DNA of 64,000 bases from CAVSVP01 sp963731125 (lineage in GTDB: Bacteria; Pseudomonadota; Gammaproteobacteria; Competibacterales; Competibacteraceae): contig CAVSVP010000036.1 of NCBI GenBank assembly GCA_963731125.1, positions 1 through 64,000 of the forward strand. Direction: 5' to 3'. Below the pieces are notes generated by a model. That model worked only from the letters and a program-made list of their open reading frames with translations. It was not told the origin of the DNA and did not search any database. This document shows, piece by piece, positions 34,128 to 44,186 of this stretch. The position numbers were made by a program, and so were the translations under genes. The stretch's first letter is position 1. Each line of letters opens with the position of its first letter.

Positions 34128-36062
34128 ATGCGGCTTGCCAGTCTACTCTGTGTCCACCTGGCTCTGATAGCCGCTGCGGTGGTGCCTGCCGGTGCAGAGG
34201 AACGCTCTGCAAACCGGACCATCGAATACCTCTACGTCGATGCCAACGCCGGCGGGGCAAGCGGTGGGCACAATGCTGTTAAGATGGGCAATACCGTCTA
34301 TCACTTCCAGCATTTTCCCAACGGTTTATTTCGGCTCGTCCGGGACGAGTGGCGGCATTTCCGCCATATCTACAATAACCTCGGAAACCGCACCCTGTTT
34401 ATCACCAGCATCGAGGTTTCAATGGCAGACTACTACCGGGTCCGGAAGCGCCTAATTCGCCTCTATCTAATCCAGAATAAACATCTGCAGGTTTTTCAGG
34501 CGCTGCAGACGGAAAGTCTGCTGCTGGAAGCATTCCTTAACCCGAGCAAAGTGCTAAGGTTGCGTGGAGCAGGTCTATTTTCGCAAATAGAAACCGGCGA
34601 CCGCCACGGCAAACACTTGCGTGAGAATATCAGGGAAACGTATGGTCCGGATTACTTGCACGGAGCAATGCGTCGTCTTGCTTTAGCCATCGGTTCCACC
34701 CCGGTAACGGTGAGAAATCTGACCGATGTGAAACTCTCCCGGGATAGTTTCCCTGGCGTTGGAAGCCTTTATTCCCAGCGTTATCTCGAACTGCTGTTGA
34801 GGCAAGAAGCCTTATCGGTGTTGGCGAACGCCAGATCTTTGCAGACTAAAGTGTTGCTGGATCCGACCCGGGTTTCGACAAATGACATGGATTATCATTT
34901 ATCCCGACGCGAACGTCTGCAACTGCAACACTATGCCAAACAGCTGACAGCATCGGTTCTGCAATTGGTCGATTCGCGACGATCTGATAATGGGTATCCC
35001 TTACTGCTGGCAATTGCCCGTTATCAGGCCGTGCAACGGTCTCTAGAGGCAAACCGGCTGTTTCTTCTTGATGCGTTTTCCGACGCAGCGCTAATGGTAA
35101 ACCGGCAGACGCTAGCCCAACAAAGGACGCTGACACCGAAACTGGCCAATCGCGCCCGACAAGTCTATGAAAAAAATCGTAAAGCAGTTTTTGCGATGGA
35201 GCAACTCGACGAGTCTGCCTACAATCGTTTGGAAAGCGCGGGGAGCCGTTACTATGAAGTGCAACGCGGATTGCTGGGAAACAGTTCCGTTCGTGTCGAA
35301 AGGGGGCGTTTGCTTCCTTCCCGCTCCAGGCCCCTACGCTTCGATTCTTCCCATGCAAAACGCGCTAAGTTATTCGGTTACCTCGAGGTCGCGAAGACAA
35401 ATCAACTGGCTTATTGGAATCAGCTGCGGAAGATCTATGCCTATCGACTTATCCGCAGGAATTGTGCGACCGAGCTGTCGCGCGGCATTAACTCGGCATT
35501 TTCGCGGCCAGAGGAGGTGCGTAAAGCGCTGGGTGATTTTCTCGCTCCCGGTGAGGAGTTTACCTTTATCCCATTCAGGCTTTTTCACGAGGTGCAGCGG
35601 CGGTTTCGAGTAAGCGCTATCAAAATATTGCCCTCCTATCGTAAGCGCAGGTTAGCGCAAATGTACGATCAGGAAAATCCTGCGAAAGTCTACTGGCGGG
35701 AAACCAATGTCTTGACTTCTACCATTTATGACGGAATCGCTAAGGACAGTACCTTTCTGTTGTTTACCGATGATGTGGTATGGCCGAGGCCATTTTATGG
35801 AATGTTGAATTTGTTCTATGGATTGGTCCATGCGGGTGCGGGGCTGTTCACTCTACCGGTGGATAAGGGCAAACGGATGGTTGAAGGCTTGCGTGGCGTC
35901 TTTTTCAGCCTGCCGGAGTTGTTCTTCTTCAATATCCGCAAAGGCAGTTTTGAGTTTGTAGAAGACGATGCCCTCGACGGTGAGTCCCACGTTCTTCAGC
36001 TGTCCACCACTTCTCACCGCAATGCCGATCTCTTATTTTTTCACGCTAATCAAGTCCGTTAA
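34128..36062 (+). CDS. Secreted protein with NlpC/P60- or Lnb-like thiol hydrolase residues
   Basis: A 644-residue protein with a signal peptide (cleavage after AGA near residue 23). The mature start ASGGHNAVKMGNTVYHFQ places a His (residue 48) before a strand. About 400 residues later RRNCATELSRGIN supplies a Cys (residue 446) at a helix start. This His...Cys order resembles permuted papain-like folds such as the DUF4105/Lnb family, whose Cys lies in an NCT-like motif. The middle is a long helical insertion. I infer a periplasmic thiol hydrolase or acyltransferase, but the substrate is unknown. It pairs with the upstream lipoprotein and lies close to, but not clearly within, the RiPP operon. 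Confidence 0.55.
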   Translation: MRLASLLCVHLALIAAAVVPAGAEERSANRTIEYLYVDANAGGASGGHNAVKMGNTVYHFQHFPNGLFRLVRDEWRHFRHIYNNLGNRTLFITSIEVSMADYYRVRKRLIRLYLIQNKHLQVFQALQTESLLLEAFLNPSKVLRLRGAGLFSQIETGDRHGKHLRENIRETYGPDYLHGAMRRLALAIGSTPVTVRNLTDVKLSRDSFPGVGSLYSQRYLELLLRQEALSVLANARSLQTKVLLDPTRVSTNDMDYHLSRRERLQLQHYAKQLTASVLQLVDSRRSDNGYPLLLAIARYQAVQRSLEANRLFLLDAFSDAALMVNRQTLAQQRTLTPKLANRARQVYEKNRKAVFAMEQLDESAYNRLESAGSRYYEVQRGLLGNSSVRVERGRLLPSRSRPLRFDSSHAKRAKLFGYLEVAKTNQLAYWNQLRKIYAYRLIRRNCATELSRGINSAFSRPEEVRKALGDFLAPGEEFTFIPFRLFHEVQRRFRVSAIKILPSYRKRRLAQMYDQENPAKVYWRETNVLTSTIYDGIAKDSTFLLFTDDVVWPRPFYGMLNLFYGLVHAGAGLFTLPVDKGKRMVEGLRGVFFSLPELFFFNIRKGSFEFVEDDALDGESHVLQLSTTSHRNADLLFFHANQVR

Positions 36063-36187
36063 TCATACCTAGCGAAGCCGAGATTGTGAGGGCAATCAGC
36101 CTATGATGACATACGCTGGCCTGGCTAAGACCGCGTGGCCGTATGGCGCCTTATCCCAGTGCTTTCATTACGGTTCAGTCCGTGGCT

Positions 36188-37306
36188 CTATTTCGCCAGA
36201 AACCGGTGTGCCGGGCCGGTATAGGCGCCGATAGGCCGAATCAGCTTATTGGCGGCGAGTTGTTCAATGATATGGGCCGTCCAGCCTGTAACGCGGCTCA
36301 TGGCGAAAATCGGAGTAGCCAGCTCAGTATTGAAACCCATCAGGTAATAAGCCAAACCGGCAACTGAATCAAGATTGGAGCAGAGGCGTTTCCGCTTATG
36401 CAGTATCTTGGCAAGGCTACTCTGCATATCCAGCCATTTCTGGGCATTCTTATGTTGGGCAATATATTGCAGTTCGTTATGTAAGATGGGTACGCGCGGA
36501 TCACCGCGTTTGAAAATTCGGTGACCAAATCCAATGATCGTTCGTCTATGGGTCAACGCATTATCCACCCAGGCCTGAACGTTTTCCGGCTCACCGATCT
36601 CCTGGAGGGTATGCATAGTACCGGCATTGGCACCGCCGTGCAGGGGTCCCTTCAGAGAACCGATGGCCGCCGTTACTGCGCTGTACATATCGGATAGGCT
36701 CGACGCCACCACCCGGGCGGTAAAAGTGGAAGGACCGAAGCCAAGCTCAGCGTAAAGAATCAGGGAAACGTCAAAGCAGCGTAATACAGACTGTTCCGGC
36801 GCCTGTCCAAAGCACATGTGAAAAAAATTTTCCGCAAAGCTTAGATCCTGCCGTGGTGGAATACGTTCCTGATTTGTGCGGAAGCGGTAATCCGTGGCGA
36901 TAATAGTGGGTATGCGAGCCAACAACTTAATGGCTTTTTCCAGATTTGCCTCCGGACTATTATCCTCCGCCTGGGGATCTTGCATGCCCAGATAGCTTAC
37001 GGCAGTTCGCAGTCTAGCCATAGGATCGGCAGTGGCAGGAAATTGCCGCATGACAGCCATTAAGTCGTGATCAATTTCTCGGTAGCTTCGTTCCTTGTGC
37101 TGGAAACGTCTTAATTGTGCCGGAGTGGGAAGATCTCCGCACAGGATCAAGTAGGCTACTTCCTTAAAGCTGCAGTGCGCCACCAAATCCTGTATGGCAT
37201 AGCCGCGATAAAGCAGAGTGCCGGTTTCGGTTGCTTTGGAAATGGCAGTTTCATCTACTACCACTCCCACTAAACCTTTGCGTGTATCGCTACTGATTGT
37301 CAACAT
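36188..37306 (-). CDS. Citrate synthase
   Basis: A 372-residue enzyme of the dimeric type, condensing oxaloacetate and acetyl-CoA. Active-site residues are present: His in PLHGGANAG (about residue 223), His in GFGHRIFKRGDPR (about 260) and the catalytic Asp in NLDSVAG (about 313). The C-terminal RPIGAYTGP resembles RPxSxYxGP of the family. FKRGDPR favours citrate synthase over 2-methylcitrate synthase, though this is not certain. No prp genes are nearby. It stands alone and converges on the preceding operon. Confidence 0.9.
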   Translation of the reverse strand: MLTISSDTRKGLVGVVVDETAISKATETGTLLYRGYAIQDLVAHCSFKEVAYLILCGDLPTPAQLRRFQHKERSYREIDHDLMAVMRQFPATADPMARLRTAVSYLGMQDPQAEDNSPEANLEKAIKLLARIPTIIATDYRFRTNQERIPPRQDLSFAENFFHMCFGQAPEQSVLRCFDVSLILYAELGFGPSTFTARVVASSLSDMYSAVTAAIGSLKGPLHGGANAGTMHTLQEIGEPENVQAWVDNALTHRRTIIGFGHRIFKRGDPRVPILHNELQYIAQHKNAQKWLDMQSSLAKILHKRKRLCSNLDSVAGLAYYLMGFNTELATPIFAMSRVTGWTAHIIEQLAANKLIRPIGAYTGPAHRFLAK

Positions 37307-37723
37307 GACAGTTCTCCGCCATAAATAATTTCTGAAAAAGAAGGCATATTTCTATTTGTTCTTAACATAGACTGTAGTGCTTTGCTACTGCAGCGCAGGC
37401 TGGTAAGGGCGTTTAGCGCTTTAGGGAGGATAGGGAGGATAGGGAAGATAGGGAAGATAGGGACTTTTTACATGGGGCTTTGAACGCAAGAATTATGAAA
37501 TGTACGGGTTAGCAGCGACGATGAAAGTATTTCTTTGCCTACGCAGCGGCATTCCGATTATGGTCTTTTGCTATCCCGAATATGTCAGGACACCAGCACT
37601 GTGCTGAAGGCTGTTGGCCGGCGCAGATTCAAACACAAGGCGGAGAGCATCTGCGCCGTTGCCGATTAGCGAGGGTATTTCTTTTGGGTATTGTGGCATG
37701 TAATGCCGTCGTTAGCGATGCAT
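37307..37723. other. Upstream region of citrate synthase
   Basis: About 415 bases between the divergent starts and ends of neighbouring genes. It should contain the citrate synthase promoter. A short tandem repeat (listed separately) lies in the middle. No RNA gene or long frame is evident. Confidence 0.45.
37423..37463. repeat. Nine-base tandem repeat
   Basis: About four and a half copies of the unit AGGGA(A/G)GAT follow each other without interruption upstream of citrate synthase. The first two copies read GGA and the next two GAA at the variable position. Its location outside any gene and its regular unit make length variation likely. Confidence 0.8.
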
Positions 37724-37885
37724 CTAAAAAATAATGAAAGCTCTGGGGTTCCTTGTCATCTCTTTTTCCATGTCGCGAAGGATGTCCTCCAGGGACTCGG
37801 TCTGTGTTTTTGGCTTTATTTTATCTGTCGATGGCTCGGCAGCAGGCGTTTTGGCGTGTATTTTTACATTAACATCTTGTTTCAT
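37724..37885 (-). CDS. Small charged protein (53 residues), tentative
   Basis: The frame MKQDVNVKIHAKTP... to ...RNPRAFIIF is 53 residues from an ATG with AAGGGA seven bases upstream. A longer version from an upstream ATG exists but has no ribosome site. The residues are mainly Lys, Glu and Asp, with a predicted helix ESLEDILRDMEKEM near the C-terminus and no membrane segment. No family is recognised. The good ribosome site and biased composition support a real gene, but it stands alone. Confidence 0.4.
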   Translation of the reverse strand: MKQDVNVKIHAKTPAAEPSTDKIKPKTQTESLEDILRDMEKEMTRNPRAFIIF

Positions 37886-38168
37886 CTTTAATCCCTTCCC
37901 TAGTGAATGCTTTTTCAATTTCCTGGTATGGGCAAATCAGTCTTTGCCCTCGGGCAACATTTAAGTGAAAATCTAGCAATTTTTGTACCGCTATGACCGT
38001 GCAGTCATAGCTGCGGGTTATTCATCAATTTGTACAACTGAATTTTCCGTTAACTGTCAAAAGGCTATCACACTGTACCGGGTATCAAAAATTAGCGTTT
38101 ATAAATTTAGGATCTTTGTAGTCCAGTATAACCAAAGCACTAGCACGGCTGTTTGTACAAACCCAGCG

Positions 38169-40109
38169 TCACTGGCTTACCGTGATTGTGTTGTCGGGAC
38201 AACCCACGCCGGTCGCGCAGGCTGCCGCGGCGTGCAGCAGCAGAATACGGTGCACCTCCTGAATGGTATGGGGATTTGCCTGGGTACTATGGCCGGAACG
38301 CACCACCAGCTCGGATTCAGCCTCCTTCAGATGGGCGCTGACATACTCGACAACGCCGTCGTTACCCTCTGCAATCGGCCCATCGCCTTTCACGGCGACG
38401 ATAGAATTAACGGCGATTTGCGGCGCCACCGGAATCGCTGCCAGCGCTTTTATGAGCGGACTGCCTGGTGTCATCGCGTACACGCTGCCGATTCGGCCGC
38501 TCGGAACAGTGGGAAAAGCATTGGGGTTTTGCGTAATGATATCGGTGGCCGTATCTAGGATCTTGATGGGTAGGCTGATCAGCCCCGCCAGCCAATGGCT
38601 AATCCGGTTTCCGGCTATGTAGCTGCCGCGGTGCGGGGTGGCGATAAAGACCACCCGGCGTACAAAGGGAAGCGGTTCCAGGAAAAAAGCCCGGCGCAGC
38701 AAGTCGCGGCTCTGTTCCTGTAGCTTGAGTTCGTCCAGGGGCTTTGTACTGAGCGCGTTCCAGAGTTGTGTGCCGGTGTCGATGGCGATCATCTTGGTGA
38801 GCAAGCCCCCTTGGCTATGACCGATAACGACCATTTGCTGCAGGGCCGGGTCCTTGCCCTCGGGGTCCAGGCGCTGCACCGTTTCCCGGAGCGCGTCGCG
38901 CAACTGCAACGCTGAATAAGGGATCGGATTGCCGGTGCTATAGGCAAAAAACCAGAACTGGAAACGTTCGCGGATCCGGGGGTCGTTATCAAGCTCGTTA
39001 AACATATCGGCCCACCGTGCCGGGCTGGATGCCGTTCCATGGACGAAAACCACAGGAATACGGCCGGGGCGGAAGGGTTCTAAGGCAACCAATTGGGAGG
39101 GAACTTCTTGGCTCAGCAGGTCGCCCTTGAGAAACCCTAGAAACTCCCATTCCCATACCTTTGAACTACTCAACTGAGTGGCCAGCACGGCGGTGGGCTC
39201 TGACTCTAAGGGGACGGATTGTGAGTCAATGGCAACCCGATCCGTGGCGGTGTCAGAATAGATTTCCAAGACGGCGCGTAAGCGTTTCGAGACCAGCTGA
39301 CGGCGGGGATCATCCAGACGCAACAGTGCTGTTACCGGCACCCGAATGTTGGATGCGACAAATAGCGTAATCTCTTGTTCCGCGTGTAGCGGCAGCGTTG
39401 CGGCAGCCAAAGGGATCCCAATGCCGGGCTGGCGGTAGCGGTTGCGCAGGCCGCGAACCTCCAATTCGGCCACCGGCACGAAGTGCGCCAGCTTACGATC
39501 CGCCCAGCGCAGGTCTTCAGGATCAAAGGTCACGTCGAGTCGGCCGAAGGGTAGGCGGTAGACCCCGCCACGAAGCAAGACTTCGGAGCCGTCCGGCGAG
39601 GCAAAGCCTGCGGTGATGCCGCGGTTATAGAAATCGGCAGCATTACGTAACCGGGGATCGAAGGGGTTTGGCGGTGTTTCAGTGTCACGGGGAAATAAAA
39701 AAGCGTAGGCATAGACCGCAGCAGCCAAGTAATAGGCGCGATTCTTACTGTTTTCAGCATGCTGAAAGGATAACTCGGCGAGAGCAAAAATTTCATCCGA
39801 TCCGCCATCACCGTCAACCACGACTTGATGTAACTCCGCCAGCGCCTCTGCAGGCGCTTCCTGGAAACGTTCCGCCAGATCCCAGCGGTTTAGTACAATC
39901 TTAGTAAAGCCGCTTAACTCGCCGGTGGAGAGCACATTGCCGGTGAGTTCGCGGTGTACGGCGCGGGGATCCGCCCGCTCGACCTGTACCGGGATGGTGG
40001 CGCAGCCGCCCGCAAGCAGCGTAAGGCAAGTAAGCCAGAGTAGAAGTGTCCCCGGGCGATGCCCGAATCGCGGCGATGCCCGATGCCCCGTTTTTTCAAA
40101 TAAATTCAT
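38169..40109 (-). CDS. Lipase-like alpha/beta hydrolase, lipoprotein
   Basis: A 646-residue protein started at the ATG before NLFEKTG, which leaves a normal lipoprotein signal ending in LLAGGC. The first about 370 residues are a beta-rich domain of unknown fold. The catalytic part contains VVFVHGTASSPARW (oxyanion strand), VVIGHSQGGL (nucleophile elbow, Ser in GHSQG) and a late SGHSTQ with the probable catalytic His. These match PGAP1/lipase-type alpha/beta hydrolases. It would act in the periplasm or at the outer membrane on an ester or lipid. It is separate from other genes. Confidence 0.8.
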   Translation of the reverse strand: MNLFEKTGHRASPRFGHRPGTLLLWLTCLTLLAGGCATIPVQVERADPRAVHRELTGNVLSTGELSGFTKIVLNRWDLAERFQEAPAEALAELHQVVVDGDGGSDEIFALAELSFQHAENSKNRAYYLAAAVYAYAFLFPRDTETPPNPFDPRLRNAADFYNRGITAGFASPDGSEVLLRGGVYRLPFGRLDVTFDPEDLRWADRKLAHFVPVAELEVRGLRNRYRQPGIGIPLAAATLPLHAEQEITLFVASNIRVPVTALLRLDDPRRQLVSKRLRAVLEIYSDTATDRVAIDSQSVPLESEPTAVLATQLSSSKVWEWEFLGFLKGDLLSQEVPSQLVALEPFRPGRIPVVFVHGTASSPARWADMFNELDNDPRIRERFQFWFFAYSTGNPIPYSALQLRDALRETVQRLDPEGKDPALQQMVVIGHSQGGLLTKMIAIDTGTQLWNALSTKPLDELKLQEQSRDLLRRAFFLEPLPFVRRVVFIATPHRGSYIAGNRISHWLAGLISLPIKILDTATDIITQNPNAFPTVPSGRIGSVYAMTPGSPLIKALAAIPVAPQIAVNSIVAVKGDGPIAEGNDGVVEYVSAHLKEAESELVVRSGHSTQANPHTIQEVHRILLLHAAAACATGVGCPDNTITVSQ

Positions 40110-40845
40110 GCTGGACTCGATACAAAAAAATAATTCCATTGTAGCAACTGTGTAAGGCTTACCGATGAGGCTTCAGAGTTAGCGGCTCGGGTGTTGCGCA
40201 GAGTGGCGCTTTGCATCCGCCAGTCTTCACCCTGGACCGCAATTTAAAAGATACCCGGCACGCCGGTATCGCGCTAGCGCATCAGGTGGAGAATAGAGCC
40301 TACAGCATTGGGTTCTCCTATGACAGCGCTTCTGTGAGTATTAAGGACCGTACTATCGACCTCCCGATCGATCAGCAATTTTTTCCAGATCAATATCACT
40401 CATGAAGTCAGTAAAAGTACTGATGTACCTTGATAGGATATATTCGGAAAATGATGTAAAATCGTCTAACAAAAATCATGAAATTCAAAATTCGGATAAC
40501 CGCCGAGGAGCGTTATGTATTGTGTTAGGAGATCTACATCATCCGTCACGGGTACGGCTGATCAGCGATAATGCCTGACACCGCAGCCATTTGCTCAGTG
40601 CGCTCGTCAAACGACCTGACCTCCAGCCCAGCGGCAGAATGCTGGGCGCAGTCGTCGATAATTTCCATTGTGCTGTGGAAAATACGAATGCCGAGAATCC
40701 GGTTCACTTCCTATACCCACCCATGAATGCAGCCATGTTACCTTTTCCCCCAAAGCAGTTCGATACTTGGAACGCTACCGCAGTTTCCCAAGGATCTACG
40801 TAACCTGAAGCCGTGACTCGAATACTGAGTTCATGGGAGACAACG
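40110..40845. other. Long intergenic stretch without a supported gene
   Basis: More than 700 bases lie between the divergent hydrolase and wax-ester synthase genes. Two short open frames (about 64 and 70 codons) occur, but neither has a ribosome site, a recognisable family or a coding-like composition. They may be decayed gene remnants. Promoters for both flanking genes should be here. Confidence 0.45.
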
Positions 40846-43284
40846 ATGAAAAAGCTAAGTCTGATTGATTGGGCCTTTCTGCAAGCGGAAACGCCAGAAA
40901 AACCAGCGCACGTGGCCGGATTATGGATCTTCCAGTTGCCCAAGGGCTATCGCGGTAATTTTTTCCGTGACCTGATGGAAGGCCTGACCGACTGGCAGTG
41001 CGTCAACCCGCCGTTTAACCTCAAGCTCGAAGTCCCTTTACCCAAGCTGGATTTGCCGAGTTGGGTCGAAGACAAGCAGTTCGACCTGGATTATCACGTG
41101 CGCTATGCGGCCTTGCCCAAACCGGGAACGCTGGACCAGCTGATGGAACTGGTCGAGCGCATCCATGGCTGCTTGCTGGACCGCACCCGGCCCTTGTGGG
41201 AGCTTCACTTTATCAAGGGTTTGCAGGGCCGGCGCGTCGCCATTTACTGCAAGATGCATCATGCTCTTGTCGATGGAATCGCCGGCCTGGAGCTGATGGC
41301 GAATACCTTGAGTCCTTCCCCTGAAGCACGCGCCGTTCGGGCCTTCTGGCAGCCGCCACTCGAGCCATCCGCGGCAGAGCGTCCGAGCGGCTTATTGGCC
41401 AGGGTAGGCAAGGTTTACGCCGGCGCACTCGGCCAAGTTCGCTCCCTGCCTGAACTGTCGGCCACCCTGGTGAAGACCGGCCTGCAGGCCCTGAATTTAC
41501 GGGAAAACCAGGTACCGCTCCCTTTTACGGCTCCCACGACCTTGCTGAACGTGCCGGTTTCGGCACAGCGCCGGTTCGCCGTCCATACCCTGTCCCTGAG
41601 CGCGGTCAAGGCCCTAAGCGAAGTGGCGGACGCCACCGTAAACGACGTGATCCTGGCTGTTTGCGCCGGTGCGCTCAGGCGTTATCTCAGCGCTAAGCAG
41701 GCGTTACCCAAACAGCCTCTGGTGGCTTGGATGCCGGTCTCCGTGCGCTCGGCAGAAAGCGACCAGAGCGGCAATCAGGTGGCCGTTATCCTGTGCTCTC
41801 TCGCCACCGACCTGGCAGATCCACGGCAGCGCTTCAGCGCCATCAAAGCTTCGGCCGACGCGGCTAAGGCCCGGTTCAGTGAGCATTCTACGGAGATCAC
41901 CAGCCAATACACCTTGTTGCTCGGCGGATTGCTGATGCTCACCCAGCAGCTTGGGCTGACGGAACGCATTGCGCCGCCGGCCAATGTGGTGATTTCCAAC
42001 GTGCCGGGTCCGCGGGAAGCGCTTTATCTCAACGGCGCCAAGCTGGTGGCGCAGTATCCCTTGTCAGTGCTGATCGATGGCTTGGCGCTTAACATCACCA
42101 TTACCCGCCATGGCGATTGTCTGGACTTTGGGGTGTTGGCCTGCCGCGCGGCGCTCCCGGACGTGAGCACGTTAGCGGATGATCTGGGTGACGCTTTCGC
42201 CGAGTTACAGGTTGCGCTCACCCAATCGGCGTCGGAGGCTGCCAAGAAAAGCATAGCGCTACAGGAACAACCTGCCGCCAAGCCGCCGGTGAAAATCGGC
42301 TGGTCTGCCGCGCGCATGGAGCGGCTGGTCAAGAGCCTCGACGCTATCCCCATGGCTGCCCTCGCGACGGCGGTCAAGAGAGAACCGTTAGAAGAGGCTA
42401 CGGCGGCCGAGCTAAGGGAATCCCTGGAGGAACTGGACAAGACGATCGACACCCTCAGGGCCGGTACTCTGGCCGATCCCAAGCGGGAGGGGGTCAATGG
42501 CCCGGATCCCAGGATAATGAGGGCCCAGGCCGGTCTGTGGAACCTGTTAATCAATTACTACTTCCGCCTGGAGATCGAGGGCTGGGAACGTCTGCCTGAG
42601 CCTCCGGCACTGCTCGTCGGTATTCATTCCGGCGGCGCCCTGACGATGGACGCCTGGACGCTGGTCTTGTCCTGGTGGCGGCATTTTGAAGAACGGCGGA
42701 TCCTGCACGGCACCGCCCACGATGCGCTCATGAACTTGCCCGGCCTGGGGGCCTACTTTAGCCGCAACGGGGTAATCTCGCCAACGCGGGAAAACATCGC
42801 GGCGGCGTTCGCCGCGGGGCATGATGTCATCCTCTGGCCCGGAGGCGAGGTGGACTCTTTCCGCGCCTGGGCCAAGCGCGACCAAGTCGTCCTGGGCGGC
42901 CGCAAGGGCTTTATTCGCCTGGCGATCCGCCAGGGCGTGCCGATCGTCCCGGTAGCGACCGTCGGCGGCCACGACACCTTTTTTGTCCTTTCCGAAGGCC
43001 GCGGTATCGCCAGGGTGCTTGGCCTCAAGAAACACTTTCGCACTGACGTGGCCCCGATTACCCTGAGTATGCCTTTCGGGATTACCCTGGAGCCACTTCC
43101 TACCCATATTCCGCTGCCGGCAAAAATCCGCACCGAGTTCTTGGAGCCGGTGGAGCTTGATTCCGACCCCGAGCGGGCCGATGACAACGAGTATGTGGAC
43201 AGGATGTATCACGACATCGAGAACTGCATTCAGGTGGGGGTCGATCGACTTGCCAAGCGCCGGCGATTCTGGGTCTTCGGGTAA
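40846..43284 (+). CDS. WS/DGAT acyltransferase fused to an LPLAT-like domain
   Basis: An 812-residue protein; the ATG is preceded by GGGAGA. Residues about 1-460 form a complete wax ester synthase/diacylglycerol acyltransferase, with the catalytic HHALVDG near residue 137 and the C-terminal landmark ISNVPGPREALY near 385. After a linker of about 90 residues, residues about 570-800 are a second acyltransferase domain of the lysophospholipid/diacylglycerol acyltransferase type (LLVGIHSGGALTMDAW, NGVISPTRENI, DVILWPGGEVDSF, IVPVATVGGHDTFF). Its His position holds HSGG rather than the usual HxxxxD. The fusion could make phosphatidate or acylglycerols and then wax esters or triacylglycerols for storage lipid. 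Confidence 0.85.
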   Translation: MKKLSLIDWAFLQAETPEKPAHVAGLWIFQLPKGYRGNFFRDLMEGLTDWQCVNPPFNLKLEVPLPKLDLPSWVEDKQFDLDYHVRYAALPKPGTLDQLMELVERIHGCLLDRTRPLWELHFIKGLQGRRVAIYCKMHHALVDGIAGLELMANTLSPSPEARAVRAFWQPPLEPSAAERPSGLLARVGKVYAGALGQVRSLPELSATLVKTGLQALNLRENQVPLPFTAPTTLLNVPVSAQRRFAVHTLSLSAVKALSEVADATVNDVILAVCAGALRRYLSAKQALPKQPLVAWMPVSVRSAESDQSGNQVAVILCSLATDLADPRQRFSAIKASADAAKARFSEHSTEITSQYTLLLGGLLMLTQQLGLTERIAPPANVVISNVPGPREALYLNGAKLVAQYPLSVLIDGLALNITITRHGDCLDFGVLACRAALPDVSTLADDLGDAFAELQVALTQSASEAAKKSIALQEQPAAKPPVKIGWSAARMERLVKSLDAIPMAALATAVKREPLEEATAAELRESLEELDKTIDTLRAGTLADPKREGVNGPDPRIMRAQAGLWNLLINYYFRLEIEGWERLPEPPALLVGIHSGGALTMDAWTLVLSWWRHFEERRILHGTAHDALMNLPGLGAYFSRNGVISPTRENIAAAFAAGHDVILWPGGEVDSFRAWAKRDQVVLGGRKGFIRLAIRQGVPIVPVATVGGHDTFFVLSEGRGIARVLGLKKHFRTDVAPITLSMPFGITLEPLPTHIPLPAKIRTEFLEPVELDSDPERADDNEYVDRMYHDIENCIQVGVDRLAKRRRFWVFG

Positions 43285-43479
43285 GTGGATGAATGGGAGA
43301 CAGCATGGTCAATCCTTGCCATCTATTTCTCTAACCTGCCGGGCAGTGGCCTGCGCACGGTTTAATGCTTTATGGTTTCCTCGGAGTTTTCAATGATTCT
43401 CAGTTTCGGAAGATTGCTATGATGCCGAGGAAAGCATGTATTCCGGTTGTTCAACATAACCATTGTGGAGGAAAAAGCG

Positions 43480-44070
43480 TTGAAAAAACTGCTGCCTATC
43501 ATTAGTGCCATATCGTTTGCTCTGAGCGTTTCTGCACCAGGGCATGCTGCCGATGAGATGGCAACGGCTCAGGAAAAGCCTTCATTGCAGGAGTCCAATG
43601 TGGTTACGGCCACTGCAACAGTCGAAGCCGTTGACATGGAAAAGCGTACCGTAACGTTAAAGAAAGAAGACGGAAGTACGGTCACCCTGAAAGTCGATGA
43701 GAGCGTAAAAAATCTACCGCAAGTGGAGGTAGGCGATCAGGTGACCGCCAAATATTACGAATCAGTCGCCGTGCAAGTGAGAGAACCGGGCGCCGCTCCG
43801 TTGGATGCGGGCGCCGTGCAATCGGTGGCTACGGCCAAACCCGGAGAAAAGCCGGCAGGCATGGCGGTTCAAGAGGTCACTGTCACTACCACCATCGCGT
43901 CCATTAATAAGGATAACGAAACCGTGACGTTGAAAGGACCGGACGGGGTCATGAAGACTGTAAAGGTGAGAGACCCGAAAAATCTGGAGAAGGTCGAGGT
44001 GGGCGATGAGGTGGTTATTACCTATACGGAAGCAGTGGCGATTTCAGTTGAGGAACCGGAGGGACAATAA
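43480..44070 (+). CDS. Exported protein with two copies of a beta-rich domain
   Basis: About 196 residues from a TTG with GGAGG eight bases upstream, better placed than the upstream TTG at 43447. The signal peptide ends near APGHAA. The mature protein contains two copies of one module: ATVEAVDMEKRTVTLKK to KYYESVAVQV, and TIASINKDNETVTLKG to TYTEAVAISV. Each has a VEVGD(Q/E)V turn. The modules look like small beta-barrels as in periplasmic copper- or ligand-binding proteins, but no binding residues can be named. The first gene of a set of four small exported proteins. Confidence 0.75.
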   Translation: MKKLLPIISAISFALSVSAPGHAADEMATAQEKPSLQESNVVTATATVEAVDMEKRTVTLKKEDGSTVTLKVDESVKNLPQVEVGDQVTAKYYESVAVQVREPGAAPLDAGAVQSVATAKPGEKPAGMAVQEVTVTTTIASINKDNETVTLKGPDGVMKTVKVRDPKNLEKVEVGDEVVITYTEAVAISVEEPEGQ

Positions 44071-44186
44071 TGATATGCGTTAACAGTGAAAATGGTGATT
44101 GGATTATTGAGCTTTGATGATATGGTAATTTAGCTCGCAAATAGTGAGCTTAGTGGCTGTTCAAATTTTATTAGGGGAATGTTTTT

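Noticed and set aside
37983..38168. Open frame upstream of the lipase-like gene
   Set aside because: It continues as a shadow of the antisense hydrolase gene, and its 5' part has no coding features.
40211..40405. Possible small gene of 64 codons
   Set aside because: No ribosome site, no known family and no conserved context. Left as part of an unassigned intergenic stretch.
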